From: Streptacidiphilus sp. P02-A3a | GTDB lineage: Bacteria; Actinomycetota; Actinomycetes; Streptomycetales; Streptomycetaceae | Assembly (NCBI RefSeq): GCF_014084105.1 | Contig: NZ_CP048289.1 | Span: forward strand, 5,589,922 to 5,653,921 | Length of the DNA stretch: 64,000 bases | Reading direction: 5' to 3' | Part shown: piece after piece, positions 56,963 through 64,000 of the stretch | Layout of the letters: each line of letters opens with the position of its first letter | How positions within the stretch are numbered: position 1 is the first letter of the stretch | Position numbers and translations under genes: made by a program | The notes under the pieces: model-generated | What the model was told of the DNA's origin: nothing | What the model saw: the letters and a program-made list of their open reading frames with translations, nothing else | The model's database searches: none

Positions 56963-57601
56963 ATGCTGATCAACCCATGGGACCAGGGCGGCGACCAGGA
57001 GTGGCGGGCCTGGCTGGCCAACCGGGACTTCGGCCTGCTCGCGGCGAACGGCCCGGACGGCGCCTCACCGATCCTGGTGCCCACCCCCTTCCTCTACGAG
57101 GGCGGCGACGAGGTGCTGCTGCACCTGGCCCGCCCGAACCCGGTGTGGCAGGCGGTCGAGGCCAACCCCCGGCTCACCCTCGCGGTGACCGACGACTACG
57201 CGTTCATCCCCGGCCCCTGGCGTCCCCCGGCGGACACCCCGCCCGCGGACGGCGTGCCCACCTCCTACTACGCCTCGGTCCACCTGGTCGGCACCGCCAC
57301 CGTGATCGACGACCCGGCGCAGAAGGCGGCCCTGCTGGACCGGCAGCTGAGCCGGTTCCAGCCGGAGACCCCGATCGCACCCATCGTCCCCGGCCGGCCG
57401 CCGTTCGGACGGATGCTCTCGGCCATCCGCTGGCTGCGGCTGGAGGTCACCGAAGTGCGCGCGAAGTTCAAGTACGACGACAAGAAGGACGTCACGCTGC
57501 AGACCGCGGTCGCCGAGCGGCTGGCCGCACGCGGACGCCCGCTCGACCCCGGCGCCCGGGTCCAGCTGCTGCGCCGCCGGGACGCCCGCGCGGACCGGTG
57601 A
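56963..57601 (+). CDS. FMN-binding split-barrel protein (PaiB/PNPOx-like)
   Basis: A protein of 212 residues, ATG with GAGGAGCGCC upstream. FGLLAANGPDGASPILVPTPFLYEG and EVLLHLARPNPVWQAVEANPRLTLAVT are PaiB-type split-barrel motifs. The following FIPGPWRPP and PTSYYASVHLVGTATVIDD also fit. Later WLRLEVTEVRAKFKYDDKKD is typical of PaiB proteins. Likely binds FMN or haem; often paired with regulators of vitamin B6 or polyamine metabolism, which fits the divergent MocR gene. Confidence 0.85.
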   Translation: MLINPWDQGGDQEWRAWLANRDFGLLAANGPDGASPILVPTPFLYEGGDEVLLHLARPNPVWQAVEANPRLTLAVTDDYAFIPGPWRPPADTPPADGVPTSYYASVHLVGTATVIDDPAQKAALLDRQLSRFQPETPIAPIVPGRPPFGRMLSAIRWLRLEVTEVRAKFKYDDKKDVTLQTAVAERLAARGRPLDPGARVQLLRRRDARADR

Positions 57602-57763
57602 GCGGTCGCCGCTGGTACGTCCGGGCTAGCCGCCTGCCCCGGACGGACCAGGGAACCGCCGCGCCGCGGGCCGGGTCGGGAGGACTTTCCTAGGCTGTCC
57701 AGACGGACCATCAGTCCGGCGCCGCCGCGAGGGCGGCTCCGGCTGCGCCCCAGGGAGCCTCCA

Positions 57764-59176
57764 CTGACCACGACCGCGCACAGTCGACCCGCCGGAGAGG
57801 CCAACCTCGGCCACATCATCTTCATCGCCGCCGCGGCTGCCATGGGCGGCTTCCTGTTCGGCTACGACAGCTCGGTGATCAGCGGCGCGGTGACCGGCAT
57901 CCAGCACCATTTCAAGGTCGGCAACGGCGAGACCGCGCTGGTGGTCTCCTCGGCACTGCTCGGCTCGGCGGTCGGCGCGGCGGGCGCGGGCGGCATGGCG
58001 GACCGGATGGGCCGGATCCGGGTGATGCAGATCGCCGGTGTGCTGTTCGCGATCAGCGGCGTCGGCTCGATGTTCCCGCCCAGCATCTTCGTCCTCGGCG
58101 TCTGGCGGGTGATCGGCGGCCTGGCCATCGGCATGGCCTCGGTGATCGCCCCCGCCTACATCGCCGAGGTCGCCCCACCGGCGGTACGCGGTCGGCTGGC
58201 GTCCTTCCAGCAGGCCGCGATCGTGCTCGGGATCTTCATCTCGCAGCTGGTGAACTACGCCCTCAACCAGGGCGCGGGCGGCAACCCCAACGACCACATC
58301 GCCGGTATCCAGGCGTGGCAGTGGATGCTCGGCGCGGAGACCGTCCCGGCGCTGGTCTACTTCCTGATGACCTTCGCCATCCCGGAGTCCCCGCGCTTCC
58401 TGATCGCCAGCGGCCGAATCGACCGGGCCCGCGCGGTGCTCACCGACATCGAGGACCCGGGCACCGACATCGACGCCCGGATCGCCGAGATCCACGGGGT
58501 CATCCAGACCGAGCACAAGAGCCGCTTCGCGGAGCTGCTGGGCGGCCGGGCCGGGCTGAAGACGATCGTCTGGGTCGGCATCGGGGCCTCGGTGTTCCAG
58601 CAGTTCGTCGGCATCAACGTGATCTTCTACTACTCCTCGCTGCTGTGGCAGTCGGTCGGGATCAACGCCAGCAACTCGCTGCTGATCAGTGTCTCCACCT
58701 CGCTGGTGAACATCGTCGGCACGGTCATCGCCATCGTCCTGGTCGACCGCATCGGCCGCCGCCCGCTGGCGCTGGCCGGCTCCGCCGGGATGGCCGTCTC
58801 CCTGGGCACCGCCGCCTGGGCCTTCTCCTACCGCCACGGCACCGGCACCAGCGCCACCCTGCCCAACCTCCAGGCGACGGTGGCACTGGTCGCGGCGCAC
58901 ATCTTCGTGCTCTGCTTCGCCTTCTCCTGGGGCGTGGTGGTCTGGGTACTGCTCGGCGAGATGTTCCCGAACAAGATCCGCGCCCTCGCCCTCTCCGTCG
59001 CGGCCTCCGCCCAGTGGATCGCCAACTGGGCGATCACCGTCAGCTTCCCGACCATGTCCGACTGGAACCTGTCGGCCACCTACGTCATCTACGCCTGCTT
59101 CGCCCTGCTCTCGATCCCGTTCGTCTACTTCTGCGTGAAGGAGACCAAGGGCCGGACGTTGGAGTCCATGGGCTGA
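57764..59176 (+). CDS. MFS sugar porter, probable CTG start
   Basis: Sugar/proton symporter of 470 residues. The family motif GGFLFGYDSSVISGA of the first membrane helix begins right after ATG 57842, so starting there would cut that helix in half. Reading 26 codons upstream gives a plausible cytoplasmic tail and the missing hydrophobic HIIFIAAAAA. The first codon of that stretch, CTG 57764, has AGGGAG six bases ahead, and no ATG or GTG is in frame. Other motifs: GGMADRMGRIRV, PESPRFL, QQFVGINVIFYYSS, DRIGRRPLAL and terminal ETKGRTLE. Substrate probably a hexose or pentose. Confidence 0.88.
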   Translation: MTTTAHSRPAGEANLGHIIFIAAAAAMGGFLFGYDSSVISGAVTGIQHHFKVGNGETALVVSSALLGSAVGAAGAGGMADRMGRIRVMQIAGVLFAISGVGSMFPPSIFVLGVWRVIGGLAIGMASVIAPAYIAEVAPPAVRGRLASFQQAAIVLGIFISQLVNYALNQGAGGNPNDHIAGIQAWQWMLGAETVPALVYFLMTFAIPESPRFLIASGRIDRARAVLTDIEDPGTDIDARIAEIHGVIQTEHKSRFAELLGGRAGLKTIVWVGIGASVFQQFVGINVIFYYSSLLWQSVGINASNSLLISVSTSLVNIVGTVIAIVLVDRIGRRPLALAGSAGMAVSLGTAAWAFSYRHGTGTSATLPNLQATVALVAAHIFVLCFAFSWGVVVWVLLGEMFPNKIRALALSVAASAQWIANWAITVSFPTMSDWNLSATYVIYACFALLSIPFVYFCVKETKGRTLESMG

Positions 59177-59302
59177 CCCCGCCGCCGCGCCCCGCCCGGA
59201 TGCCCCCGCCCGGATGCCGCCGCCCGAGATCGACGGACCGCGCCAACAGCCGTCCGCCGGTGGCCTCCGCGCGGGACAATGTGCGAGACCTTGGGGGACT
59301 TC

Positions 59303-59956
59303 ATGGCCAGACGCCGCCCGGCGCGCAGGTACACCGCCTCTCGCAGGCCCTCCTCTCGCAGGCCGGCCTCCCGCAGACCCACGAAGCGCCGCCCGTCGCG
59401 GCCCGTCCCGCCCGCGTCGAAATGGATCGCGGCAGCGGTCACGACCGCCGTCGTGCTCGCCGCAGCCCCGGTGTTGGGCGCCGTCCTGCTGGTCGGCCTG
59501 GTCGGCTACGCGGGCCTGACCATCTCCGCCCGGCGCAAGGCCGGGGCCTTACGCGCCATCCAGCTGGGGCACATCGGCGCCTATCACCGGATGACGCCCA
59601 GGCAGTTCGAGCACGCGCTGGCCGACCTGTGCCGACGCGACGGCTGCACCCAGGTGACGGTGGTCGGTGGCGCGGGCGACCTCGGGGCGGACGTCCTCGC
59701 GACCACGCCGGACGGGCGGCGCATGGTCATCCAAGCCAAGCGGTACGCGCTCACGAACAAGGTCGGTTCACCCGAGGTGCAGAAGGTCGGCGGCACGTAC
59801 GCGGTCGTGCACCGAGCCCAACTGGCCGCCGTCGTCACCACCTCGGGCTACACCAGGGCGGCCGTCGACTACGCGGCGCGGGCCGGGATCCGGCTGTACG
59901 GCCAGTGGGAACTCGCAGGCTGGGCCGCACGGACCGGCCCCGCGCCGTGGCAGTAG
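59303..59956 (+). CDS. membrane-anchored Mrr-like restriction endonuclease-fold protein
   Basis: A protein of 217 residues. Start ATG 59303 behind GGGGGAC (ATG 59279 is also in frame). The first 45 residues are very Arg-rich with ASRRPSSRRPASRRPT repeats. A hydrophobic hairpin follows (WIAAAVTTAVVLAAAPVLGAVLLVGLVGY). The C-terminal domain is Mrr-type PD-(D/E)XK: MTPRQFEHALADLCRRDG, GDLGADVLATTPDGRRMVIQAKRY (Asp and QXK), then VTTSGYTRAAVDYA. The putative nuclease centre is intact. The fold is used in type IV restriction of modified DNA, but membrane-linked relatives of unknown role are common in actinobacteria. Confidence 0.85.
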   Translation: MARRRPARRYTASRRPSSRRPASRRPTKRRPSRPVPPASKWIAAAVTTAVVLAAAPVLGAVLLVGLVGYAGLTISARRKAGALRAIQLGHIGAYHRMTPRQFEHALADLCRRDGCTQVTVVGGAGDLGADVLATTPDGRRMVIQAKRYALTNKVGSPEVQKVGGTYAVVHRAQLAAVVTTSGYTRAAVDYAARAGIRLYGQWELAGWAARTGPAPWQ

Positions 59957-60091
59957 CGCGGCGGCCCCGGCCGGGCGCGCGCGGGTGACCGTCAGGCGGC
60001 GGTGGCGAGGCCCAGGTGTTCCGGAGCAGCGGCGTAGCCCGGATGCCCCGCCCCGATGGCGGTCCGGCGCGGGCACGCCGATGCTGGCCGC

Positions 60092-60301
60092 ATGAGTGAT
60101 GAGCGCGACTGGCCCGAGGCGATCGTCTACTTCCGCGAGGACCAGCAGCTGAGCCCGCCCGGGGCGCAGATGCAGACCAGCGGCCACGTGTCCTTCGAGG
60201 GTGCCTGGCTGCACATCCGGCTGCGCGACCGCGACGAGGTCGTCACCGTGCGCGCGGACGCGGTGGACCGGGTGGTCCGACGCCTCCCCGAGAAGCCGTA
60301 G
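60092..60301 (+). CDS. small hypothetical protein
   Basis: A protein of 69 residues from ATG 60092 (MSDERDWPEAIVYFRED). Acidic, with a strand-rich middle (GHVSFEGAWLHIRLRDRDEVVTVRADAVDRV) that looks like a small beta barrel. No known motif recognised. Codon usage is normal for the window, so it is likely real. Confidence 0.6.
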   Translation: MSDERDWPEAIVYFREDQQLSPPGAQMQTSGHVSFEGAWLHIRLRDRDEVVTVRADAVDRVVRRLPEKP

Positions 60302-60373
60302 CACCCCGCCGGGAACCCGCCCGCTGCTCCGGCCGTTGTCCAGCCGAGCACCGGAAGCGGCGAGGGGAAGCAC

Positions 60374-60691
60374 ATGGTGTACCTGTTTGCGATGAGCATT
60401 CCCGGCCTGGTCTGCCTGCTCACCCTGATCGCGATCCTCGACCAGCTGGCACTGCGCGCGGGCAGGGCCAGGTGGATCCCGTGGCGGGGCACGGGCCGCG
60501 AGGGCCAGATCTCGGCCACCGGCTTCGAGCAGCTGCACGCGACCTTCGCCGCCGGGAAGCAGAACGAGCTGGACGAGCGCAAGACCTCGCTGATGCTCCG
60601 CGACGACCAGGGCGACGGCGCGCCGCCGCGGAGCAGAGTGGATCTCGACGGCGGACGGGCCGTACTCCAGCTGACCCACCCCAAGGACTGA
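60374..60691 (+). CDS. small membrane-anchored DUF6191-like protein
   Basis: A protein of 105 residues; ATG with GAGGGGAAG at ideal distance. One N-terminal membrane helix (LFAMSIPGLVCLLTLIAIL), a short basic loop, then a soluble tail: GFEQLHATFAAGKQNELDERKTSLMLRD and VDLDGGRAVLQL. The tail resembles DUF6191 proteins of streptomycetes (from memory). Function unknown. Confidence 0.65.
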   Translation: MVYLFAMSIPGLVCLLTLIAILDQLALRAGRARWIPWRGTGREGQISATGFEQLHATFAAGKQNELDERKTSLMLRDDQGDGAPPRSRVDLDGGRAVLQLTHPKD

Positions 60692-60761
60692 CCCACGTCG
60701 CCGTCCCGCTTGCCGCGCTAATTCGATTGACTCTCGCCCCGCCCGTTTCGATACTCACGCT

Positions 60762-61952
60762 GTGATCGACAAGCCGAACACGGATGACAGTCCCCTGCCA
60801 CTGCTGTGGCTCTACGGCCCCGGTGGGGTCGGCAAGAGCGCCGTCGGCTGGGAGCTGTTCACGCGGCTGAGCCGGGAGGGCACGCCGATCGGCTATGTCG
60901 ACATCGACCAGATCGGTATGTGCTACGCGGCACCCACCGCGGAGAACTGGGTACCTGAGCCGGCCTCCGACCGCGTGCGCTACCGGCTGAAGTCCCGGAG
61001 CCTGGACACGGTCGCCGCGCGGTTCCGAGCGGCCGGAGCGCGCGGGCTGATCGTCTCCGGGATCATCGATCCGGTCCGTGGCATCGACACCTCGCTCCTG
61101 CCGCACGCCGCGGTGACGCCGTGCCGCCTGCGCGTGGATCGCGATGAGCATCTGCGCCGGCTCACCGCACGCGGGCGGCCGGACGAACCGCTCGACGAGA
61201 TCCTGCAGGACGCCGAGGACCTGGACCGCAACAGCTTCCCCGGCGTCGTCATCGACACGACCGGCCTCGATCTGGCGGACGTGCTGGGCCAGGTCTCGAA
61301 GAAGACGTCAGGGTGGCCGGGATCCAGCGCGGTGCGGCCGTCCGCGGGCGCGGCGTACGGCGGGACGGCGGAGGCTCCGGGTGAGATCCTGTGGTTGTCC
61401 GGTCCGACGGGGGTCGGCAAGTCCACGGTGGGCTGGTCTGTCTACATGAAGTCCCGGTTGGCCGGGCTGCACACCGCGTTCCTCGACCTGGACCAGGTCG
61501 GCTTCCTCCGCCCCGCCTCCGCCGAGGACCCGGGCAATCATCGGCTCAAAGCGGGCAACCTCGCCGGGATCTGGCGCAATTTCTCCGCGAGCGGCACGCG
61601 GCGGCTGGTCATCCTTGGTCCGCTCGACCGTCCCGAGGCGGCGGAGCTCTACCGCGCTGCTCTGCCCGAGGCCACGATGACACTGTGCCGGATGGGTGTC
61701 GGCCGCGCACAGCTCGACGACCGGATCGCGCGGCGCGGCCGGGGCGAGGCGCCAGGCATCGCCGGCGACGAGCTCAAGGGTCTGCCCCAGCAGGCGCTGC
61801 GCGAGGCCTGCGACCGAGCCTGGGCCGAAGCGCTGGCGTTCGAGCGCAGCGGCGTCGCGGATTTCAGCGTGGCCACCGACGGCCGGACCTCGCCAGAGAT
61901 CGCCGAGGAGATCCTCGATCGGGTGGGCTGGGTGCGCGCGACGGGCACGTGA
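60762..61952 (+). CDS. protein with two tandem P-loop kinase-like domains
   Basis: A protein of 396 residues, GTG start. Two homologous halves: Walker A GPGGVGKSAVGW at 19-30 with VDIDQIG near 46-52, and GPTGVGKSTVGW at 214-225 with LDLDQVGF at 241-248. Each is followed by a matching RLK...GAR/GTR..LIVSG/LVILG strand pattern about 50 residues on, so the gene arose by internal duplication. The fold resembles small-molecule or nucleotide kinases (AAA_33/APS-kinase type). The linker around 185-205 is low-complexity. Substrate unknown; both nucleotide sites look usable. Confidence 0.75.
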   Translation: MIDKPNTDDSPLPLLWLYGPGGVGKSAVGWELFTRLSREGTPIGYVDIDQIGMCYAAPTAENWVPEPASDRVRYRLKSRSLDTVAARFRAAGARGLIVSGIIDPVRGIDTSLLPHAAVTPCRLRVDRDEHLRRLTARGRPDEPLDEILQDAEDLDRNSFPGVVIDTTGLDLADVLGQVSKKTSGWPGSSAVRPSAGAAYGGTAEAPGEILWLSGPTGVGKSTVGWSVYMKSRLAGLHTAFLDLDQVGFLRPASAEDPGNHRLKAGNLAGIWRNFSASGTRRLVILGPLDRPEAAELYRAALPEATMTLCRMGVGRAQLDDRIARRGRGEAPGIAGDELKGLPQQALREACDRAWAEALAFERSGVADFSVATDGRTSPEIAEEILDRVGWVRATGT

Positions 61953-62139
61953 CCGGTGGTGCGGCCGTCCGCCACTGCTGCGCGAGGAGGACCGCGTCCC
62001 CCTGCGCCGCCCCTCCCCCCAGGACGAGGCCGCTCGCTACGGCGAACCGACACCCACGTCGGTGCGGTGCGCCAGCCGTTCGAGGGCGCGGCCATCCGAC
62101 CCAGCCCCGAGCCTGATCAGCTCACCGGCGCGGACCCCG

Positions 62140-62487
62140 TCACGGGAGCCAGCGCTTCGCCGTCTCAACGCTGCTCTCGATACTCTCGTTGAACGCGACA
62201 GCGACCTGGGGCGAATGACGGCGGATCAGGTTCACAACCTGCTCGAAGAGCGGCAACAGCTCTGCCTTCGTACGGAGCCCACCCCCGACGATGATCACAT
62301 CCCACGGCCCCTCGGCCAGCGATCCGAGAACGGCCGATTCGGCTGAGTCATTGGGCATGACCATCGTCATCGTCACGTCAATACTGTGCTCGGCGAAACG
62401 CGTGGCCTCTTTCTCCAGCCTGGTAAGAACGTCTTCCGAGTTGGGCAGATCCGCAGGGTCGTAGCCAATGAGAAGTACCGAAGGCAT
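62140..62487 (-). CDS. conserved small Rossmann-like protein of unknown function
   Basis: A protein of 115 residues from ATG 62487 (MPSVLLIGYDPADLPNSEDVL). Alternating strands and helices: VLLIGYDP, DVTMTMVMPND, WDVIIVGGGLR, PQVAVAFNESIESS. The DVIIVGGG segment suggests a nucleotide- or flavodoxin-like fold, but no catalytic residues are clear. The stretch around it is noticeably less GC-rich than its neighbours. It is convergent with the tandem P-loop gene, 187 bases away. Confidence 0.68.
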   Translation of the reverse strand: MPSVLLIGYDPADLPNSEDVLTRLEKEATRFAEHSIDVTMTMVMPNDSAESAVLGSLAEGPWDVIIVGGGLRTKAELLPLFEQVVNLIRRHSPQVAVAFNESIESSVETAKRWLP

Positions 62488-62636
62488 ATGACTATGCCTA
62501 CCAATTTTCACCCGTCCCTCACCCCGACTGACACTGCCTCACTCCATCGGGTGGCACGCCCGGCACCCCGCCCCCGCACAGCGTCAAAAAGCGCCAGAGC
62601 CCACCACACCACGACCGACGCAGGCGCGTGCCAGCC

Positions 62637-63152
62637 TCAGCCAGCGGACGCTACCCGAGGTGCCGCCGACTCGACTGGGGGATTCGACCGCAGCTCGGCT
62701 CCCGCCAGCAGCAGGAACTTACGGGTGGACTCCCGGCAGTAGTGAATCCGCCGAGCAAGCCCGGAGACCGAGGCCCCGGCCTCGTACTGGCGGCGCAATT
62801 CCGTCAGGTCCACCGGGTGGGCGGTTCGCACCGGCCGGTACGCAGGCCGGATGGTCACCCCGGCCAGCCGCAGCACTTTCGCCACGTACTGCGTCGACCG
62901 GCCGACCTCTGCGGCGAGCAGCAACAGACTGGCCCCGGCCCGGTACCGGGGTGTCAGCCGCCTTCCCAGCTCGATCTCGTCCGCACGCGACAGCAGCCCC
63001 CGCAGCGTGAACACCTCGCCGCTCGCCTCCGCGAACAGACGGCGGACCAACGGGAGGTCATCGTCCGCACAGGCCTGGCGCACCGCCGCCGCGTATCGCG
63101 TGCGCGGGCTCTCGCCGCACGGTTGGCCGGAACGCGAGGAGGCATGTGTCAC
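62637..63152 (-). CDS. protein with two helix-turn-helix repeats
   Basis: A protein of 171 residues from GTG 63152, overlapping the upstream small gene's stop (GTGA). Two similar HTH segments: YRAGASLLLLAAEVGRSTQY and YEAGASVSGLARRIHYCRES, each followed by a matching LRLAGV/LLLAGA turn. This is like transposase or resolvase-type HTH proteins that sit beside GntR regulators in streptomycetes. Probably binds DNA. Part of a two-gene unit divergent from the GntR gene. Confidence 0.7.
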   Translation of the reverse strand: MTHASSRSGQPCGESPRTRYAAAVRQACADDDLPLVRRLFAEASGEVFTLRGLLSRADEIELGRRLTPRYRAGASLLLLAAEVGRSTQYVAKVLRLAGVTIRPAYRPVRTAHPVDLTELRRQYEAGASVSGLARRIHYCRESTRKFLLLAGAELRSNPPVESAAPRVASAG

Positions 63153-63340
63153 GCCGCACCGCCCACTCGGCCACGCAGGTCGGCCTGCGCCACCTTCACG
63201 TCGTAGGCGTCGTTGAATCGCGCCCAGCCGAGTGGATTCCCGTCCTCCCCCGCGACCGGTTCGCTCTCGACGGTCAGCCGCCAGAGCATCGCCGATCGGT
63301 CCCACACGATCGACAGCGCCAGTGAAACCAGTGAACGCAA
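63149..63340 (-). CDS. small protein upstream of the HTH gene, TTG start
   Basis: A protein of 63 residues. TTG 63340 is supported by GGAGG seven bases upstream on the minus strand, and the stop overlaps the next gene by four bases, which supports coupled translation. LSIVWDRSAMLWRLTVESEP and GNPLGWARFNDAYDVKVAQADL do not match a family I know. Confidence 0.6.
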   Translation of the reverse strand: MRSLVSLALSIVWDRSAMLWRLTVESEPVAGEDGNPLGWARFNDAYDVKVAQADLRGRVGGAA

Positions 63341-63412
63341 CGACCCGCCTCCTCGTCTGCCTAACCCGCCTGTCGCCAGGGCGCGCAGCAGCGACGCCCC
63401 GTCAGGTCCGAG

Positions 63413-63424
63413 TGAACTAGTTCA
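63413..63424. promoter_or_regulatory. palindromic operator TGAACTAGTTCA
   Basis: A perfect 12-base palindrome, AT-rich for this genome, in the 174-base region between the divergent small-protein/HTH unit and the GntR gene. GntR/HutC regulators bind sites of this kind, so autoregulation and control of the divergent unit are likely. TAGGTT at 63469-63474 could be the -10 of the GntR gene. Confidence 0.6.
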
Positions 63425-63514
63425 GTGTCGGACTGACCGAAGCACTCACACGACGGTGTCGAGCGCTCTAGGTTGCTCAGTGACGGAGACTCAGACGGAT
63501 GGAGAGGCAGGCTC

Positions 63515-64000
63515 ATGCCCGTTCCCAGGACATTCACCGTGATCGCGGACAGCTTCCGGCAGCGCATCCTGTCCGGCGAGCTGGAACCCGGCACAAAGCT
63601 TCCGACGAACCGGGAGATCAGTGGGCAGTGGCAGGTGGCGGCCGCCACCGTCTCCCGGGCGCTACAGGCGCTCCAGGTGGAGGGGTTCATCCGAACCACC
63701 CCGCGTGGCACCTTCGTCGCCGACGAGCCCAAGGTCGGACTCTCCAGTCGGGATCGGCTCGCTCGGGTGCAGCGGGTGAAGTCGATCCTCGCCGAGGGTG
63801 AGACCAGCCGGGTGACGGCCGCAGGTCTGGTCGTCCCGCCGCTGTACGTGGCCGAGTTGTTCGATCTGGACGCCGGAGACCAGGTCGTCCGCCGGGAGTG
63901 GATCTCCGGCCGGGGGCAGACCCGGACGACCTTCGCCGTCACCTGGTACCCGGCCCAGTTCGCAGCCCTGGTGCCCGACCTGCTGAGCACCGCCCCCGGC
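63515..64000 (+). CDS. GntR/HutC-family regulator, 3' end cut off
   Basis: 162 residues up to the window edge. ATG 63515 behind GGAGAGG. N-terminal winged helix: TVIADSFRQRILSGELEPGTKLP, VAAATVSRALQALQVEGF and wing RTTPRGTFVAD. The ligand-binding UTRA domain begins with RLARVQRVKSILAEGE and reaches REWISGRGQTRTTFAVTWYP before the cut. Divergent from the HTH/small-protein pair across the palindrome. Confidence 0.88.
   Translation, partial: MPVPRTFTVIADSFRQRILSGELEPGTKLPTNREISGQWQVAAATVSRALQALQVEGFIRTTPRGTFVADEPKVGLSSRDRLARVQRVKSILAEGETSRVTAAGLVVPPLYVAELFDLDAGDQVVRREWISGRGQTRTTFAVTWYPAQFAALVPDLLSTAPG

Noticed and set aside
63361-63990. Minus-strand frame of 209 codons across the GntR gene
   Set aside because: The plus strand encodes a clear GntR winged helix and UTRA start; the antisense frame has no motif.

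Overview
The window is a 64 kb piece of very GC-rich chromosome. Codons end almost always in G or C, and there are many GTG starts and long open shadow frames. The gene content is that of a filamentous actinomycete of the Streptomycetaceae (Streptomyces, Kitasatospora or Streptacidiphilus type): an NsdA-like developmental repressor, DUF397 and DUF5302 proteins, a LuxR-type LAL regulator and many secreted hydrolases. A sedolisin (S53) protease fits a soil organism that tolerates acid, but genus is inference. No rRNA, tRNA, CRISPR array or complete insertion sequence was seen.

Layout. 1-3.6 kb: end of a glycerol operon (glpK cut at the left edge, glpD, small membrane protein). 3.6-11.9 kb: a secreted SGNH esterase, then a three-gene MukBEF/Wadjet-like SMC module on the minus strand with no nuclease gene beside it. 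12.0-16.7 kb: secreted S53 protease and a 970-residue LAL regulator. 16.9-19.2 kb: pxpABC 5-oxoprolinase operon with overlapping genes. 19.3-22.7 kb: two GT4 glycosyltransferases translationally coupled to an SGNH hydrolase. 22.8-28.98 kb: HEAT-repeat protein, NsdA-like repressor, phosphotransferase-fold protein, an unknown conserved protein and an orphan DUF397 protein.

29.1-35.2 kb: a lipid or steroid side-chain degradation island. Two thiolase-like proteins, two DUF35 OB-fold partners and an EchA19-like hydratase form one transcription unit, divergent from a FadD19-like acyl-CoA synthetase. A sequence matching the KstR operator pattern lies between the divergent genes. 35.2-36.9 kb: a DUF2332 protein and a STAS protein without the usual phosphorylatable serine.

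37.0-48.2 kb: a beta-glycoside utilisation locus with GH35-like and GH1 enzymes on one strand and, on the other, a LacI-family regulator and a five-gene peptide-type ABC importer. Two perfect GAGAGCGCTCTC palindromes lie in the divergent promoter region. The likely logic is import of a beta-linked oligosaccharide or glycoside, cleavage inside the cell, and derepression by the sugar.

48.6-51.5 kb: secreted beta-helix protein, the ohr/ohrR peroxide pair and a DUF5302 protein. 51.6-55.4 kb: paaABCDE phenylacetyl-CoA epoxidase operon with a TetR-type operator inside its promoter. 55.5-59.2 kb: MocR-type regulator divergent from an FMN-binding split-barrel protein, then an MFS sugar porter that probably starts at CTG. 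59.3-64 kb: accessory-looking genes: membrane-anchored Mrr-like nuclease, small proteins, a protein with two tandem P-loop domains, and a GntR/HTH/small-protein module around a TGAACTAGTTCA palindrome that resembles regulatory modules of actinomycete mobile elements. It is cut at the right edge.
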